Positions 51,248 through 60,288 of a stretch of 64,000 bases of DNA are shown piece after piece. Numbering within the stretch: the stretch's first letter is position 1; the number at the start of each line of letters is the position of its first letter. The notes below the pieces were generated by a model, which was not told where the DNA came from, did not search any database, and worked only from the letters and a program-made list of their open reading frames with translations. The DNA is from Pseudoclavibacter endophyticus (GTDB taxonomy: Bacteria; Actinomycetota; Actinomycetes; Actinomycetales; Microbacteriaceae). The stretch spans positions 62,001 through 126,000 of the forward strand of contig NZ_WBJY01000001.1 in NCBI RefSeq assembly GCF_008831085.1, written 5' to 3'. The translations under genes were made by a program, and so were the position numbers.

Positions 51248-52627
51248 GTGACCGAACTCGTCCGAGACGTCGTCATCATCGGGGCCGGAGCGACCGGCCT
51301 GACGGCTGCGACCACGCTGAAGAAGGCCGGCGCCTCCGTCGCGGTGCTCGAGGCCCGCGACCGTGTCGGCGGCCGCCTGTGGACCGACGACATCGAGGGC
51401 GCGATGCTCGAGATCGGCGGCCAGTGGGTCTCGCCGGACCAGTCGGCGCTCATCGAGACCCTCGACGAGCTCGGCCTCGAGACGTTCAGCCGCTATCGCG
51501 AGGGCGAGAGCGTCTACGTCGATGCCGCGGGTCAGCGACGCCGGTTCACGGGCGACATCTTCCCCGTGGCCCCCGAGACCGAGCGAATCATGAACGAGCT
51601 GATCGAACGGCTCGACGCGATGGTCGCCGAGATCGACCCCGATGCGCCCTGGGAGCATCCGAATGCCCGCGAGTGGGACAAGATCTCATGGGAGGCGTGG
51701 CTCGAGCAGCAGACCGATGACGCCGAAGCACTCGCCAACATCGCGATGTTCACGGGCGCCGCCATGCTCACGAAGCCCGCGCACGCGTTCTCGCTGCTGC
51801 AGTCGCTGCTGATGGCGGCGAGTGCCGGCAGCTTCACGCACCTCGTCGACGCCGACTTCATCCTCGACAAGCGCGTCATCGGCGGGCTGCAGCAGGTGCC
51901 GATTCGCCTGGCCGAGCGGCTCGGCGACGACCTCTTCCTCGAGCAACCGGTGCTGCGCCTCGAGCACGGCGATGACGGCGTCGTCGCCCATGGCCGCAGC
52001 GTCACGGTCCGCGCGAAGCGGGCCATCCTCGCCCTCGCGCCGACGCTCTACCACCGCATCTCGTTCGAGCCCGCTCTCCCGCGCATCCCCCAGCAGATGC
52101 ACCAGCACCTCTCGATGGGCTTCGTCATCAAGGTGCACGCCGTCTACGAGCGGCCGTTCTGGCGGGATGCGGGGCTTTCGGGAACCGCGTTCAGCCCGTT
52201 CCAGCTCGTGCACGAGGCGTACGACAACACGAACCACGGCGACGAGCGCGGCACCCTCGTCGGCTTCGTCTCCGACCAGAACGCCGACGACGTCTTCCGG
52301 CTCTCGGATGAGGAACGCAGGACGAGCATCCTCGAATCACTCGCGACCTACTACGGCGACGAGGCAAAGCATCCGGTCGTCTACTACGAGAGCGACTGGG
52401 GTGCGGAAGAGTGGACGCGCGGCGCTTACGCCGCCAGCTTCGACCTCGGTGGCCTGCAGCGGTACGGCGCCGACCTGCGCCGGCCGATCGGACCGATCCA
52501 CTTCGCGTGCAGCGACATGGCGGGGGCCGGCTACCAGCACGTCGACGGCGCGATCCGCATGGGGCGGCTCGTCGCCGCGCAGATCGCGGAACAGGACGCC
52601 AAGGGCGCGCAGGGCCCGCGGGCCTAG
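51248..52627 (+). CDS. flavin monoamine oxidase, putrescine-oxidase-like
   Basis: FAD amine oxidase of 459 residues. VVIIGAGATGLTAATTLKKAG near residues 8-28 and VLEARDRVGGRLWT bind FAD; GGQWVSPDQSALIETLDELG follows, and the C-terminal FACSDMAGAGYQHVDGAI closes the flavin site. The closest described group is actinobacterial putrescine oxidase, which turns putrescine into 4-aminobutanal, ammonia and peroxide. Context supports this: PucR-type regulator upstream, aldehyde dehydrogenase 39 bases downstream, agmatine deiminase nearby. Start GTG has TAAGGAAT upstream. Confidence 0.88.
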   Translation: MTELVRDVVIIGAGATGLTAATTLKKAGASVAVLEARDRVGGRLWTDDIEGAMLEIGGQWVSPDQSALIETLDELGLETFSRYREGESVYVDAAGQRRRFTGDIFPVAPETERIMNELIERLDAMVAEIDPDAPWEHPNAREWDKISWEAWLEQQTDDAEALANIAMFTGAAMLTKPAHAFSLLQSLLMAASAGSFTHLVDADFILDKRVIGGLQQVPIRLAERLGDDLFLEQPVLRLEHGDDGVVAHGRSVTVRAKRAILALAPTLYHRISFEPALPRIPQQMHQHLSMGFVIKVHAVYERPFWRDAGLSGTAFSPFQLVHEAYDNTNHGDERGTLVGFVSDQNADDVFRLSDEERRTSILESLATYYGDEAKHPVVYYESDWGAEEWTRGAYAASFDLGGLQRYGADLRRPIGPIHFACSDMAGAGYQHVDGAIRMGRLVAAQIAEQDAKGAQGPRA

Positions 52628-52666
52628 GGTCGAGTCCACGAGGAAACGTGCCATGAAGGAGATGCA

Positions 52667-54031
52667 ATGAGCGACTACGCCGTCACCAATCCCGCCACCG
52701 GCGAGCGTGTGAGCGACTACCCGACGGCGACCGACGCCGAGATCGCCGCCGCCATCAACCGCAGCCACGCCGCATTCCCCGAGTGGCGTGCCACGAGCCC
52801 CGCTGATCGCGCGGCCGGACTGCGCCGGGTCGCCGAGCTGCACCGCGAGCGTCGCGACGAGCTCGCCCGCATCATCGTGCGCGAGATGGGCAAGCCGCTC
52901 GAGGCGGCCGTGGGCGAGGTCGACTTCGCTGCCGAGATCACCGAGTACTACGCCGACCACATCGATGAAATCACGGGCGACGAGCCGCTTGCGATCCAGG
53001 GCGAGGGCACGGCGGTCGTGCGCCGCGCCCCCCTCGGGGTGCTGTTCGGCATCATGCCGTGGAACTTTCCCTACTACCAGGTGGCCCGGTTCGCGGCACC
53101 GAACCTGGCCGTCGGCAACACGATCGTGCTGAAGCACGCGCCCCAGTGCCCTGAATCGGCGGCGGCCATCGCGGCGATGTATCGCGACGCGGGGTTGCCG
53201 GAGGGCGCCTACGAGAACGTGTACGCGACCAACGAACAGGCGGCCGACATCGTCGCCGACCCGCGCGTGCAGGGCGTGTCGGTCACGGGCTCGGAGCGTG
53301 CCGGCGCGGCGGTCGCCGAGGTGGCCGGCCGCAACCTCAAGAAGGTCGCGCTCGAGCTCGGTGGCTCCGACCCGTTCATCGTGCTGTCGGCGGACGACCT
53401 GGACGCCGTGGTCGCGGCCGCCGTCGACGCCCGGCTCGACAACAACGGCCAGGCCTGCAACGGGGCAAAGCGCTTCATCGTGGTCGACGACCTGTACGAC
53501 GCGTTCCTCGAGAAGTTCGCCGCGGCGATGGAGGCCGCCAAGGTCGGCGACCCGCTCGCCGACGACACGGTGCTCGGCCCCCTCTCGTCGCTCGCCGCCG
53601 CCGAGCGCCTGCAGGCGCAGATCGACCGCGCCGTCGAGCAAGGTGCCACGGTCGTCGTGGGCGGCACGCGCGACGGCGCCTATGTGCCGGGCACGGTGCT
53701 GACCGGTGTGACGCCCGAGATGGATGCCTACCGCGAAGAGTTCTTCGGGCCCGTCGGGGCCGTCTACCGGGTTGCTGATGAGGCCGAAGCCGTGCGTCTC
53801 GCCAACGACACGCCGTTCGGGCTCGGCTCGTATGTCTTCACGACCGACGCCGAGCAAGCCCAGCGCGTCGCCGATCAGATCGAAGCCGGAATGGTCTTCA
53901 TCAATGCCGTGCTGGCCGACGAGGCCGCGCTGCCCTTCGGTGGCGTAAAGCGCTCGGGCACGTCGCGCGAGCTCGGGCTGCTGGCGGCCGACGAGTTCGT
54001 CAACAAGAAGGTGATCCGCGTCGGGGCGTAG
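52667..54031 (+). CDS. NAD(P)-dependent aldehyde dehydrogenase (succinate-semialdehyde/4-aminobutanal type)
   Basis: ALDH-superfamily enzyme of 454 residues. FGIMPWNFPYYQVARFAAPN near residue 125, Glu230 in ALELGGSDPF as base, and the nucleophile Cys264 in NNGQACNGAKRF. The short length and the opening YAVTNPATGERVSDYPTAT resemble GabD/YneI succinate-semialdehyde dehydrogenases. Next to the amine oxidase it may oxidise 4-aminobutanal to GABA or succinate semialdehyde to succinate. AAGGAGATG precedes the start. Confidence 0.9.
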   Translation: MSDYAVTNPATGERVSDYPTATDAEIAAAINRSHAAFPEWRATSPADRAAGLRRVAELHRERRDELARIIVREMGKPLEAAVGEVDFAAEITEYYADHIDEITGDEPLAIQGEGTAVVRRAPLGVLFGIMPWNFPYYQVARFAAPNLAVGNTIVLKHAPQCPESAAAIAAMYRDAGLPEGAYENVYATNEQAADIVADPRVQGVSVTGSERAGAAVAEVAGRNLKKVALELGGSDPFIVLSADDLDAVVAAAVDARLDNNGQACNGAKRFIVVDDLYDAFLEKFAAAMEAAKVGDPLADDTVLGPLSSLAAAERLQAQIDRAVEQGATVVVGGTRDGAYVPGTVLTGVTPEMDAYREEFFGPVGAVYRVADEAEAVRLANDTPFGLGSYVFTTDAEQAQRVADQIEAGMVFINAVLADEAALPFGGVKRSGTSRELGLLAADEFVNKKVIRVGA

Positions 54032-54066
54032 CCCCGAGGCGCCGGGGAAGTCGCGGCCGTCGCGAC
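54032..54066 (+). terminator. two consecutive hairpins after aldehyde dehydrogenase gene
   Basis: CCCCG/CGGGG around AGGCGC (54032-54047) begins at the base after the stop codon; GTCGCG/CGCGAC around GCCGT (54050-54066) follows. Together they are a plausible intrinsic stop for the oxidase-dehydrogenase transcript. Confidence 0.5.
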
Positions 54067-54145
54067 GGACGGTGCATCGACGTCCCCCCGGTTGCGGTCC
54101 GCGGTCGTTGGGGCTTCGCCGAGTCTTGCCTCGGAGAGCCCGCCC

Positions 54146-55354
54146 TCAGATCTGCGGGAGCGTTACTCGGTCGCTGTCTTGACCCTTGTGGTCCGCACGC
54201 ATGCCGAGCCCACGTGCGCGTGGTGCCCAGATGGCGAAGGCGGCGGCACCCAGCGGAAGGACGAAGGACACGAGGGGCGCGAGAAGCATGCCCTGGAGCG
54301 CGGTGTAGCAGATGCCGACGGCGACGGCGATTGCGACGCGTGCTCCGACCGATCCGGCCAGGCGGGTCACCAACCACCAGGCGATGGCTGCTCCGGTCAA
54401 GGCGGAGCCAGCGATGAAACCGGGGGACATTCGGTCCCAGGACGGCGCGCCGAGATAGCTCAGAGCGACCGCGAGGAACGCCAGCCCGAGCAGCAGCGTC
54501 GGGCCCCACGTGTGCGCGGGCGAACGTCGAGAGTGGGCCGTTGTCACAATGCCGACGGCCGTCAAGAACGGCAACACGGCGATGAGCGCGGTCATGGTTC
54601 CCCACCCCATGGCCGCTGTGGCGTCGGTCGTGCCGATGGGCCAGTGCGCACCGGTGAGCGCGAAGACGAGACCGACTGCGCCGCCAGTCGCGGCCAGCCA
54701 TGCAAGCGCGCACGACCAACGTCGACTGGTGAGGCTGAGAGGCCGTCCGTTCGACGCGGGAGGAGCAGGGGCGGTCGGCGCGGTGCGTTCCGATGGCAAC
54801 GGCACCAAGGAGAGAACTCCGATCCCGGCAGCCGCAATTGGCGCCACAGGGGGAATGAGTTGGATCCCACCGATGATCGGCGCGGCGACCATCCCGATCA
54901 GCAGTGCAATGCCTGCAGCTGCGACTGGATGCAGGCGGGTCCGCCCGACAAATCCCATCAGGCACACCGTGACCGCAGACGCACCCAGTACCCAGGCCGC
55001 AGGGATGAGCCATGCCCAGGCGTCGGAGAACCAATTGCCGGGCATATTGGTGTTCGCCGTCTCCCACGCGACGGACCATGAAACTGCCGCCAACCCCGCG
55101 ATCACGAAACCCGGCCCTGCCAAGATGAGCACCAGTAGGGAGCGGGACTCCGAGAGCCACTCCCGGTGTCGGATGAGAGCGACCGCCGCGACCGACACGA
55201 GTGCCGGGCAGACAGCCGCACTCAGCACCGCGGCTCCCCAGTGCACCGCATCCTCAGGAAGGACGGAAGACAGCCACTCCCGCACGGGACTCGCTTGGAC
55301 GGCTCCGACGAGCGCGGCGATCAGCAGTGCGGAAACCGCGCACGCCAACGCCAT
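54146..55354 (-). CDS. polytopic membrane protein of unknown function
   Basis: A 402-residue protein with about ten hydrophobic helices, starting MALACAVSALLIAALVGAV, split here from a short Ala-rich loop rich in Pro/Ser near the middle (APTAPAPPASNGRP). No family marks recognised. It overlaps the small upstream gene by 34 bases, an arrangement seen where a PadR regulator, a small WRERNGE-type protein and a membrane protein form a unit. ATG 55402 would lengthen it by 16 residues. Codon use is slightly less GC-biased than in neighbours. Confidence 0.65.
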   Translation of the reverse strand: MALACAVSALLIAALVGAVQASPVREWLSSVLPEDAVHWGAAVLSAAVCPALVSVAAVALIRHREWLSESRSLLVLILAGPGFVIAGLAAVSWSVAWETANTNMPGNWFSDAWAWLIPAAWVLGASAVTVCLMGFVGRTRLHPVAAAGIALLIGMVAAPIIGGIQLIPPVAPIAAAGIGVLSLVPLPSERTAPTAPAPPASNGRPLSLTSRRWSCALAWLAATGGAVGLVFALTGAHWPIGTTDATAAMGWGTMTALIAVLPFLTAVGIVTTAHSRRSPAHTWGPTLLLGLAFLAVALSYLGAPSWDRMSPGFIAGSALTGAAIAWWLVTRLAGSVGARVAIAVAVGICYTALQGMLLAPLVSFVLPLGAAAFAIWAPRARGLGMRADHKGQDSDRVTLPQI

Positions 55355-55542
55355 GTGCGGTCCAGCCGGGCGCCCAAGCCGTGCACGACGGCTGAGCGCC
55401 ATTCCGCAGCTGTCGGCCGATCGCGCCCATTCCGTTCGGCCTCGTCGAGCATCGCGCCGAGCAGCACCTCGCCGTTGCGTTCTCGCCAACCTTTCGGATA
55501 CCAGCGCAGGAGCCGGGCAAACCGCGCCCGCCCCACCGTCAT
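55321..55542 (-). CDS. small cytosolic protein with YPKGWRERNGE motif
   Basis: A 73-residue protein: RARFARLLRWYPKGWRERNGEVLL, read as an arginine-rich helix with the conserved R-Y-P-x-x-W-R-x-R-x-G-E pattern, then LDEAERNGRDRPTAAEWRSAVVHGLGAR. Such short proteins usually follow a PadR regulator and precede a membrane protein. ATG 55542 has GGAGGA three bases upstream. Here the residues before and just after the start (GGRTMTVG) look like a leftover PadR N terminus. Function unknown. Confidence 0.7.
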   Translation of the reverse strand: MTVGRARFARLLRWYPKGWRERNGEVLLGAMLDEAERNGRDRPTAAEWRSAVVHGLGARLDRTWRWRARFPHC

Positions 55543-55615
55543 AGTCCTCCCGCCATCCGAAGCCTCGCGCATGATCTCGTATCCATGCCGACGGCCGGTC
55601 ATCACATCAATAGCC
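55543..55615 (-). pseudogene. remnant of a PadR family regulator N terminus
   Basis: Reading leftward in the frame of the small downstream gene, codons between the MshB-like stop and ATG 55542 give AIDVMTGRRHGYEIMREASD followed by GGRT. This matches the start of PadR winged-helix proteins (L-x-x-x-PRHGYEIM-x-x-x-x-x-x-GG). No start region or remainder of PadR exists, so about 25 codons survive. The small protein's own first residues (MTVG) may be the end of this remnant. Confidence 0.5.
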
Positions 55616-56422
55616 CTACACGATGCGGGTGAGACCGACCCCGACTGGCACCTCGTGGGAGAACCCGTCTTCGTGCTGAACGCGCCCGTCGGGGCGCATG
55701 ATGAGCTGCGAGCGGTACTGCTCCAGGCCTGAGCGGATGCGGTCGGCCTGATGGGGAAGGTCGAACCACACGTCGGCGTCGGTGACCCGCCGCGCCGCAG
55801 GGTCGCCCGCGATCGCCCACACCTGTGCGCCGGTCGCGCGGCCCACCGCGACGGAGATCAAGTGCGCCCGCACGTGGTCGGGGTGGCCGTAGCCGCCGTT
55901 GGCGTCGTACGTGATGATCACGTCGGGCGTGCGCGCGGCCGCGAAGGCCGCCAGGTCCGCTGTCGCTTCATCCATGGGTGCCGAGGTGAAACAGCGGAGG
56001 TCGGCGGCCGCCTCGAGGTCGGGCCCGGCCACGCCCTCCGTGACCCACCGCATCCCGGAGTCGCGGTACTCGCGATCGGGCAGACCGGCCGCGCGTGCCG
56101 GCGCGGTGCCCAGCCACGCGTGGTCCGTGACCCCGAGCCGTTCGAGCGATGCCTCGAGTTCGCGCGCGCGGTGCGGCCCGAGCGAGTCGGTGCCGAAGAC
56201 GTGCGCGAGCTCCGGGTCGACGACCTGCCCGAGCTCGCCGCGGTTGGTCGTGACGAGCGACACCCGCGCGCCCCGATCGACGAGCTCTGCCATGAGGTTG
56301 CCGGCCCACAGCGTCTCGTCGTCGGGATGCGCGTGTACGAAGAGCACGCGGCGAGCGAATGCGAAGAACTCGTCGGGCGTGACCCGTGCAGAGGGGCGGT
56401 CGGATGCTTCGGGCGCTGCCAT
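55616..56422 (-). CDS. mshB: PIG-L deacetylase, MshB-like
   Basis: Zinc-dependent LmbE/PIG-L deacetylase of 268 residues. FVHAHPDDETLWAGNLMAEL near residues 28-47 has the His32-Pro-Asp-Asp35-Glu motif; the second His is in GGYGHPDHVRAH. In actinobacteria MshB removes acetyl from GlcNAc-inositol during mycothiol synthesis, and SLVTTNRGELGQV plus SLGPHRARELEASLERLGV match that group. The ATG at 56422 follows a TACCAT box by six bases. Mca or another GlcNAc deacetylase is the alternative. Confidence 0.8.
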   Translation of the reverse strand: MAAPEASDRPSARVTPDEFFAFARRVLFVHAHPDDETLWAGNLMAELVDRGARVSLVTTNRGELGQVVDPELAHVFGTDSLGPHRARELEASLERLGVTDHAWLGTAPARAAGLPDREYRDSGMRWVTEGVAGPDLEAAADLRCFTSAPMDEATADLAAFAAARTPDVIITYDANGGYGHPDHVRAHLISVAVGRATGAQVWAIAGDPAARRVTDADVWFDLPHQADRIRSGLEQYRSQLIMRPDGRVQHEDGFSHEVPVGVGLTRIV

Positions 56423-56428
56423 GCGGGC

Positions 56429-56434
56429 ATGGTA
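56429..56434 (-). promoter_or_regulatory. -10 box TACCAT, leaderless start of mshB
   Basis: TACCAT on the minus strand ends six bases before the ATG at 56422. Confidence 0.55.
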
Positions 56435-56515
56435 GCCGCGCATTGGGGGCGAGGATGCGCTGGGCCCAGCCGAACAGCCGAACAGCCGAACCGGCGCGCC
56501 GGACGCCCGCCCTGA

Positions 56516-56521
56516 GATGAT
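56516..56521 (+). promoter_or_regulatory. -10-like box GATGAT, possible leaderless start of prpD
   Basis: GATGAT ends six bases before the ATG at 56528; no ribosome site is present. First base deviates from TANNNT. Confidence 0.35.
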
Positions 56522-56527
56522 GACCCC

Positions 56528-58060
56528 ATGCAGCAGCACGACGTTCGCGTTCACCCTTCGGCCGACGACCTCGGGCGCGAAGATCAGCTGGCCTGGAAGA
56601 TCGCCCGGGTTGCCACCGACCCCGTTGAGATTGAACCCCAGGTGACCGACATGGTCATCAACCGCGTCATCGACAACGCCGCAGTCGCCGCCGCGTCGCT
56701 GGGCCGCTCGCCCGTCGTGGCGGCGCGCGGCCAGGCGCTCGCGCATGCCGCGAGCGCGAACGGTGCGGGCGCGACCGTTTTCGGCGAGCCGATGAGCACG
56801 CGGACGAGCCCCGAGTGGGCCGCATGGGTCAACGGGGTCGCGGTGCGCGAGCTCGACTTCCACGACACGTTCCTGGCGGCCGACTACTCGCACCCCGGCG
56901 ACAACATTCCGCCGATCATCGCGGTGGCCCAGCACCTCGCCGCCGCGCGGCGGCTGTCTGGCCGCGATCTTGTGCGCGGCATCGCCACCGGCTACGAGAT
57001 CCAGGTGGACCTCGTGAAGGCGATCTGCCTCCATAAGCACAAGATCGACCACGTCGCCCACCTGGGGCCCTCGGCCGCGGCGGGCATCGGCACGCTGCTG
57101 GGGCTCGACGAGGAGACCATCTTCCAGGCCGTCGGGCAGGCCCTCCACACGACGACCGCGACGCGCCAATCGCGCAAGGGCGAGATCTCGACGTGGAAGG
57201 CTCATGCACCCGCGTTCGCCGGCAAGATGGCCGTTGAGGCGGTCGACCGCGCCATGCGCGGACAGACGAGTCCCGTGCCCGTCTACGAGGGCGAAGACGG
57301 CGTCATCGCGTGGATGCTCGACGGCCCCGGTGCGCGGTACACGGTGCCGCTGCCGGGCCCGGGCGAGCCGAAACGAGCGATCCTCGACACGTACACCAAG
57401 GAACACTCGGCCGAGTACCAGGCGCAAGCCTGGATCGACCTTGCACGGAAACTGCACTTCGAGCATCCCGCCCTCGTCGTCGAGCCCTCGCGCATCGCCG
57501 AGATCGTGCTCCACACATCGCACCACACGCACGTGGTGATCGGTTCCGGCGCAGGCGACCCGCAAAAGTACGACCCCGCGGCGTCACGCGAGACGCTCGA
57601 CCACTCGATCCCCTACATCTTCACCGTGGCCCTGCAAGACGGGGGATGGCACCACGTCGAGTCGTATGCGCCCGAGCGCGCTGCACGCCCCGATACGGTC
57701 GAGCTGTGGCAGAAGGTCACGACCGTTGAAGACCCCGAGTGGACGCGCCGCTACCACTCGCGCGACGTCGCGGAGAAGGCCTTCGGCGGGGCCATCGTGA
57801 TCACGCTCGACGACGGCACCGAGATTCGCGACGAGATCGCGGTGGCCGACGCCCACCCGCTCGGCGCGCGACCCTTCGGGCGTGAACAGTATGTGCGGAA
57901 GTTCCGCGCGCTCGCGGGCGACGTGCTCGATTCGAGCGAGATCGAGCGATTCCTCGAGGTGGCGCAGCGACTGCCAGACCTGCGGCCCGCCGAGCTCCCC
58001 GAGCTCACCATCATCGCCCCGCACGGCTCGCTGCTGCCCGCGCCCGTCGGGCTGTTCTAG
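56528..58060 (+). CDS. prpD: 2-methylcitrate dehydratase
   Basis: MmgE/PrpD enzyme of 510 residues that dehydrates 2-methylcitrate in propionate breakdown. [21 protein letters not shown] near residues 43-63, [29 protein letters not shown] with the catalytic Asp/His region, [30 protein letters not shown] and [22 protein letters not shown] are full-length PrpD marks. Eight bases separate it from prpB. Its promoter region is shared with divergent mshB. Confidence 0.94.
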   Translation: MQQHDVRVHPSADDLGREDQLAWKIARVATDPVEIEPQVTDMVINRVIDNAAVAAASLGRSPVVAARGQALAHAASANGAGATVFGEPMSTRTSPEWAAWVNGVAVRELDFHDTFLAADYSHPGDNIPPIIAVAQHLAAARRLSGRDLVRGIATGYEIQVDLVKAICLHKHKIDHVAHLGPSAAAGIGTLLGLDEETIFQAVGQALHTTTATRQSRKGEISTWKAHAPAFAGKMAVEAVDRAMRGQTSPVPVYEGEDGVIAWMLDGPGARYTVPLPGPGEPKRAILDTYTKEHSAEYQAQAWIDLARKLHFEHPALVVEPSRIAEIVLHTSHHTHVVIGSGAGDPQKYDPAASRETLDHSIPYIFTVALQDGGWHHVESYAPERAARPDTVELWQKVTTVEDPEWTRRYHSRDVAEKAFGGAIVITLDDGTEIRDEIAVADAHPLGARPFGREQYVRKFRALAGDVLDSSEIERFLEVAQRLPDLRPAELPELTIIAPHGSLLPAPVGLF

Positions 58061-58068
58061 GGGGCACC

Positions 58069-58968
58069 GTGCTGTACGCCACCACCACGCCGGTCGACAA
58101 GCGGCGCGCCTTCCGGAAGCTGCTCGCGTCGGGCGAACTGCTGCGATTCCCGGGCGCCTTCAACCCGCTCTCGGCGCGGCTCATCGAGCGCAAGGGCTTC
58201 GACGGCGTCTACATCTCGGGAGCCGTGCTCGCGGCCGACCTGGGACTACCCGACATCGGTCTCACAACGCTCAGCGAGATCGCCGGCCGTGGTCGGCAGA
58301 TCGCCCGCATGACCGAGTTGCCGGCGATCATCGACGCCGACACCGGCTTCGGCGAGTCGATGAACGTCGCGCGGACCGTGCAGGAGCTCGAGGATGCCGG
58401 GCTCGCCGGCCTTCACATCGAGGACCAGGTCAACCCCAAGCGGTGCGGGCATCTCGACGGGAAAGAAGTCGTCGACACCGACACGGCGATCAAGCGCATC
58501 CGGGCAGCCGTGGATGCGCGGCGCGACCCGAACTTCCTCGTCATGGCGCGCACCGACATCCGAGCCGCAGAGGGACTCGACGCCGCGCTCGATCGCGCAC
58601 GCCGGCTCGTCGATGCCGGGGCGGACGCAATCTTCCCCGAAGCCATGCGCACCCTGGACGAGTTCGCGGCCATGCGGGCCGCCGTCGACGTACCGCTGCT
58701 CGCCAACATGACGGAGTTCGGCAAGAGCGACCTCTTCAGCGTGCAGCAACTCGCCGACGTCGGCATGAACATCGTGATCTGGCCGGTCTCCATGCTGCGC
58801 CTCGCGATGGGCGCGACGGGCCGCGCGCTTGATCACCTGAACGCCGAGGGCCATCTGACCGGGCTCCTCGACGCCATGCAGCACCGCGCCGACCTCTACG
58901 ACCTCGTCGACTACGAGGCCTACAACCACTTCGACACCTCCGTGTTCAACTTCACGGTCGAGCGATAG
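58069..58968 (+). CDS. prpB: methylisocitrate lyase
   Basis: Isocitrate-lyase-family enzyme of 299 residues that splits 2-methylisocitrate to pyruvate and succinate. FDGVYISGAVLAADLGLPDIG, PAIIDADTGFGESMNVARTV with magnesium ligands, the catalytic loop NPKRCGHLDGKEVV and MARTDIRAAEGLDAALDRA are typical. GTG start after GGGGGCACC. Middle gene of prpDBC. Confidence 0.95.
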   Translation: MLYATTTPVDKRRAFRKLLASGELLRFPGAFNPLSARLIERKGFDGVYISGAVLAADLGLPDIGLTTLSEIAGRGRQIARMTELPAIIDADTGFGESMNVARTVQELEDAGLAGLHIEDQVNPKRCGHLDGKEVVDTDTAIKRIRAAVDARRDPNFLVMARTDIRAAEGLDAALDRARRLVDAGADAIFPEAMRTLDEFAAMRAAVDVPLLANMTEFGKSDLFSVQQLADVGMNIVIWPVSMLRLAMGATGRALDHLNAEGHLTGLLDAMQHRADLYDLVDYEAYNHFDTSVFNFTVER

Positions 58969-59054
58969 CCTGCGGGCGGGGGTCGGCCACCGAAACGGTG
59001 GGCCACCGGTGCCCCGCAGGCAGTGACGACCGTCGATGACGAGTAAGGATGCTC

Positions 59055-60170
59055 ATGAACGATCAGCCCGAGATCCACAAGGGCCTTGCCGGGGTTCCGG
59101 TCGACTACACCGCCGTCTCGAAGGTCAATCCCGAGACCAACTCATTGCTGTATCGCGGGTACCCCGTGCAGGAGCTCGCCGAGAAGTGCAGTTTCGAAGA
59201 GGTGGCGCTGCTGCTGTGGAACGGCGACCTGCCGAACGCCACCGAGCTCGCCTCGTTCGTGGCGTTCGAGCGCTCGCACCGCAGGCTCGACCCAGGCCTC
59301 CGCCTCGTGATCGACGCCCTGCCCGTTTCTGCCCACCCGATGGACGTCGTGCGCACCGCTGTTTCGATCATGGGCGCCAACGACCTCGCCTCCGGCACCG
59401 TCTCACCCGAGGCCGACCTCGAGAAGGCCAAGCGGCTGTTCGCGGCGCTCCCCGCGGTCATCGCCTACGACCAGCGACGCCGCCGCGGGGAGGGACTCGT
59501 CGAACCGCGCGACGACCTCGACTACTCGCAGAACTTCCTTTGGATGACGTTCGGCGACGAGGCCGCGCCGGAGGTCGTCGACGCCTTCCGCGTGTCGATG
59601 GTGCTCTATGCCGAGCACTCGTTCAATGCGTCGACGTTCACGGCCCGCGTCATCACATCGACGCTCGCCGACCTCTACTCGGCCGTCACGGGGGCGATCG
59701 GGGCGCTCAAAGGGCCGCTGCACGGCGGCGCCAACGAGGCGGTCATGCAAACGTTCACCGAGATCGGCACGGCCGATCGCGTCGTGCCCTGGCTCGACGA
59801 CGCCCTCGCGAATAAGAAGAAGATCATGGGCTTCGGCCACCGCGTCTACAAGAACGGCGACTCGCGCGTGCCCACGATGCGCGCCGCGCTTGAGCGCATG
59901 ATCGCGCACTACGGTCGCGAGGACATGCTGGAGCTCTACGACACGCTCGAGCGCGAGTTCGGCGAGCGCAAGAGCATCAAGCCCAACCTCGACTACCCGG
60001 CCGGGCCGACGTACCACCTCATGGGCTTCGATACGCCGACGTTCACGCCGCTCTTCGTGGCGTCACGAGTGACCGGCTGGACGGCCCACATTCGCGAGCA
60101 AGCGGCGGCGAACTCGCTCATCCGCCCGCTGTCGGTCTACAACGGACACGACGAGCGGCACGTGCCGTAG
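59055..60170 (+). CDS. prpC: 2-methylcitrate synthase
   Basis: Citrate-synthase-family enzyme of 371 residues joining propionyl-CoA and oxaloacetate. IHKGLAGVPVDYTAVSKV at the start, YRGYPVQELAEKCSFEEVA, catalytic His in GPLHGGANEAVM, His in MGFGHRVYKNGD and Asp in NLDYPAGPTYHLMGFD, and C-terminal RIREQ-like HIREQAAANSLIRP. Actinobacterial PrpC length; some activity as citrate synthase is possible. ATG 59055 is chosen for its GTAAGGA six bases upstream over ATG 59049. Confidence 0.93.
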   Translation: MNDQPEIHKGLAGVPVDYTAVSKVNPETNSLLYRGYPVQELAEKCSFEEVALLLWNGDLPNATELASFVAFERSHRRLDPGLRLVIDALPVSAHPMDVVRTAVSIMGANDLASGTVSPEADLEKAKRLFAALPAVIAYDQRRRRGEGLVEPRDDLDYSQNFLWMTFGDEAAPEVVDAFRVSMVLYAEHSFNASTFTARVITSTLADLYSAVTGAIGALKGPLHGGANEAVMQTFTEIGTADRVVPWLDDALANKKKIMGFGHRVYKNGDSRVPTMRAALERMIAHYGREDMLELYDTLEREFGERKSIKPNLDYPAGPTYHLMGFDTPTFTPLFVASRVTGWTAHIREQAAANSLIRPLSVYNGHDERHVP

Positions 60171-60288
60171 GGCGCACCCGCCGTCGGGCGCGCTTGGCGG
60201 AGGGGCGCGGCTGCGCTGGCCGCGAACCGATTCGACGTAGCGCGGCCCCGGGCGGAAGATGGAAGGACGCCCGCAAAGGAGCCCCGCA

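Noticed and set aside
52337-53857. 506-codon minus-strand frame opposite the amine oxidase and aldehyde dehydrogenase
   Set aside because: No domain match and full overlap with two well-supported genes.
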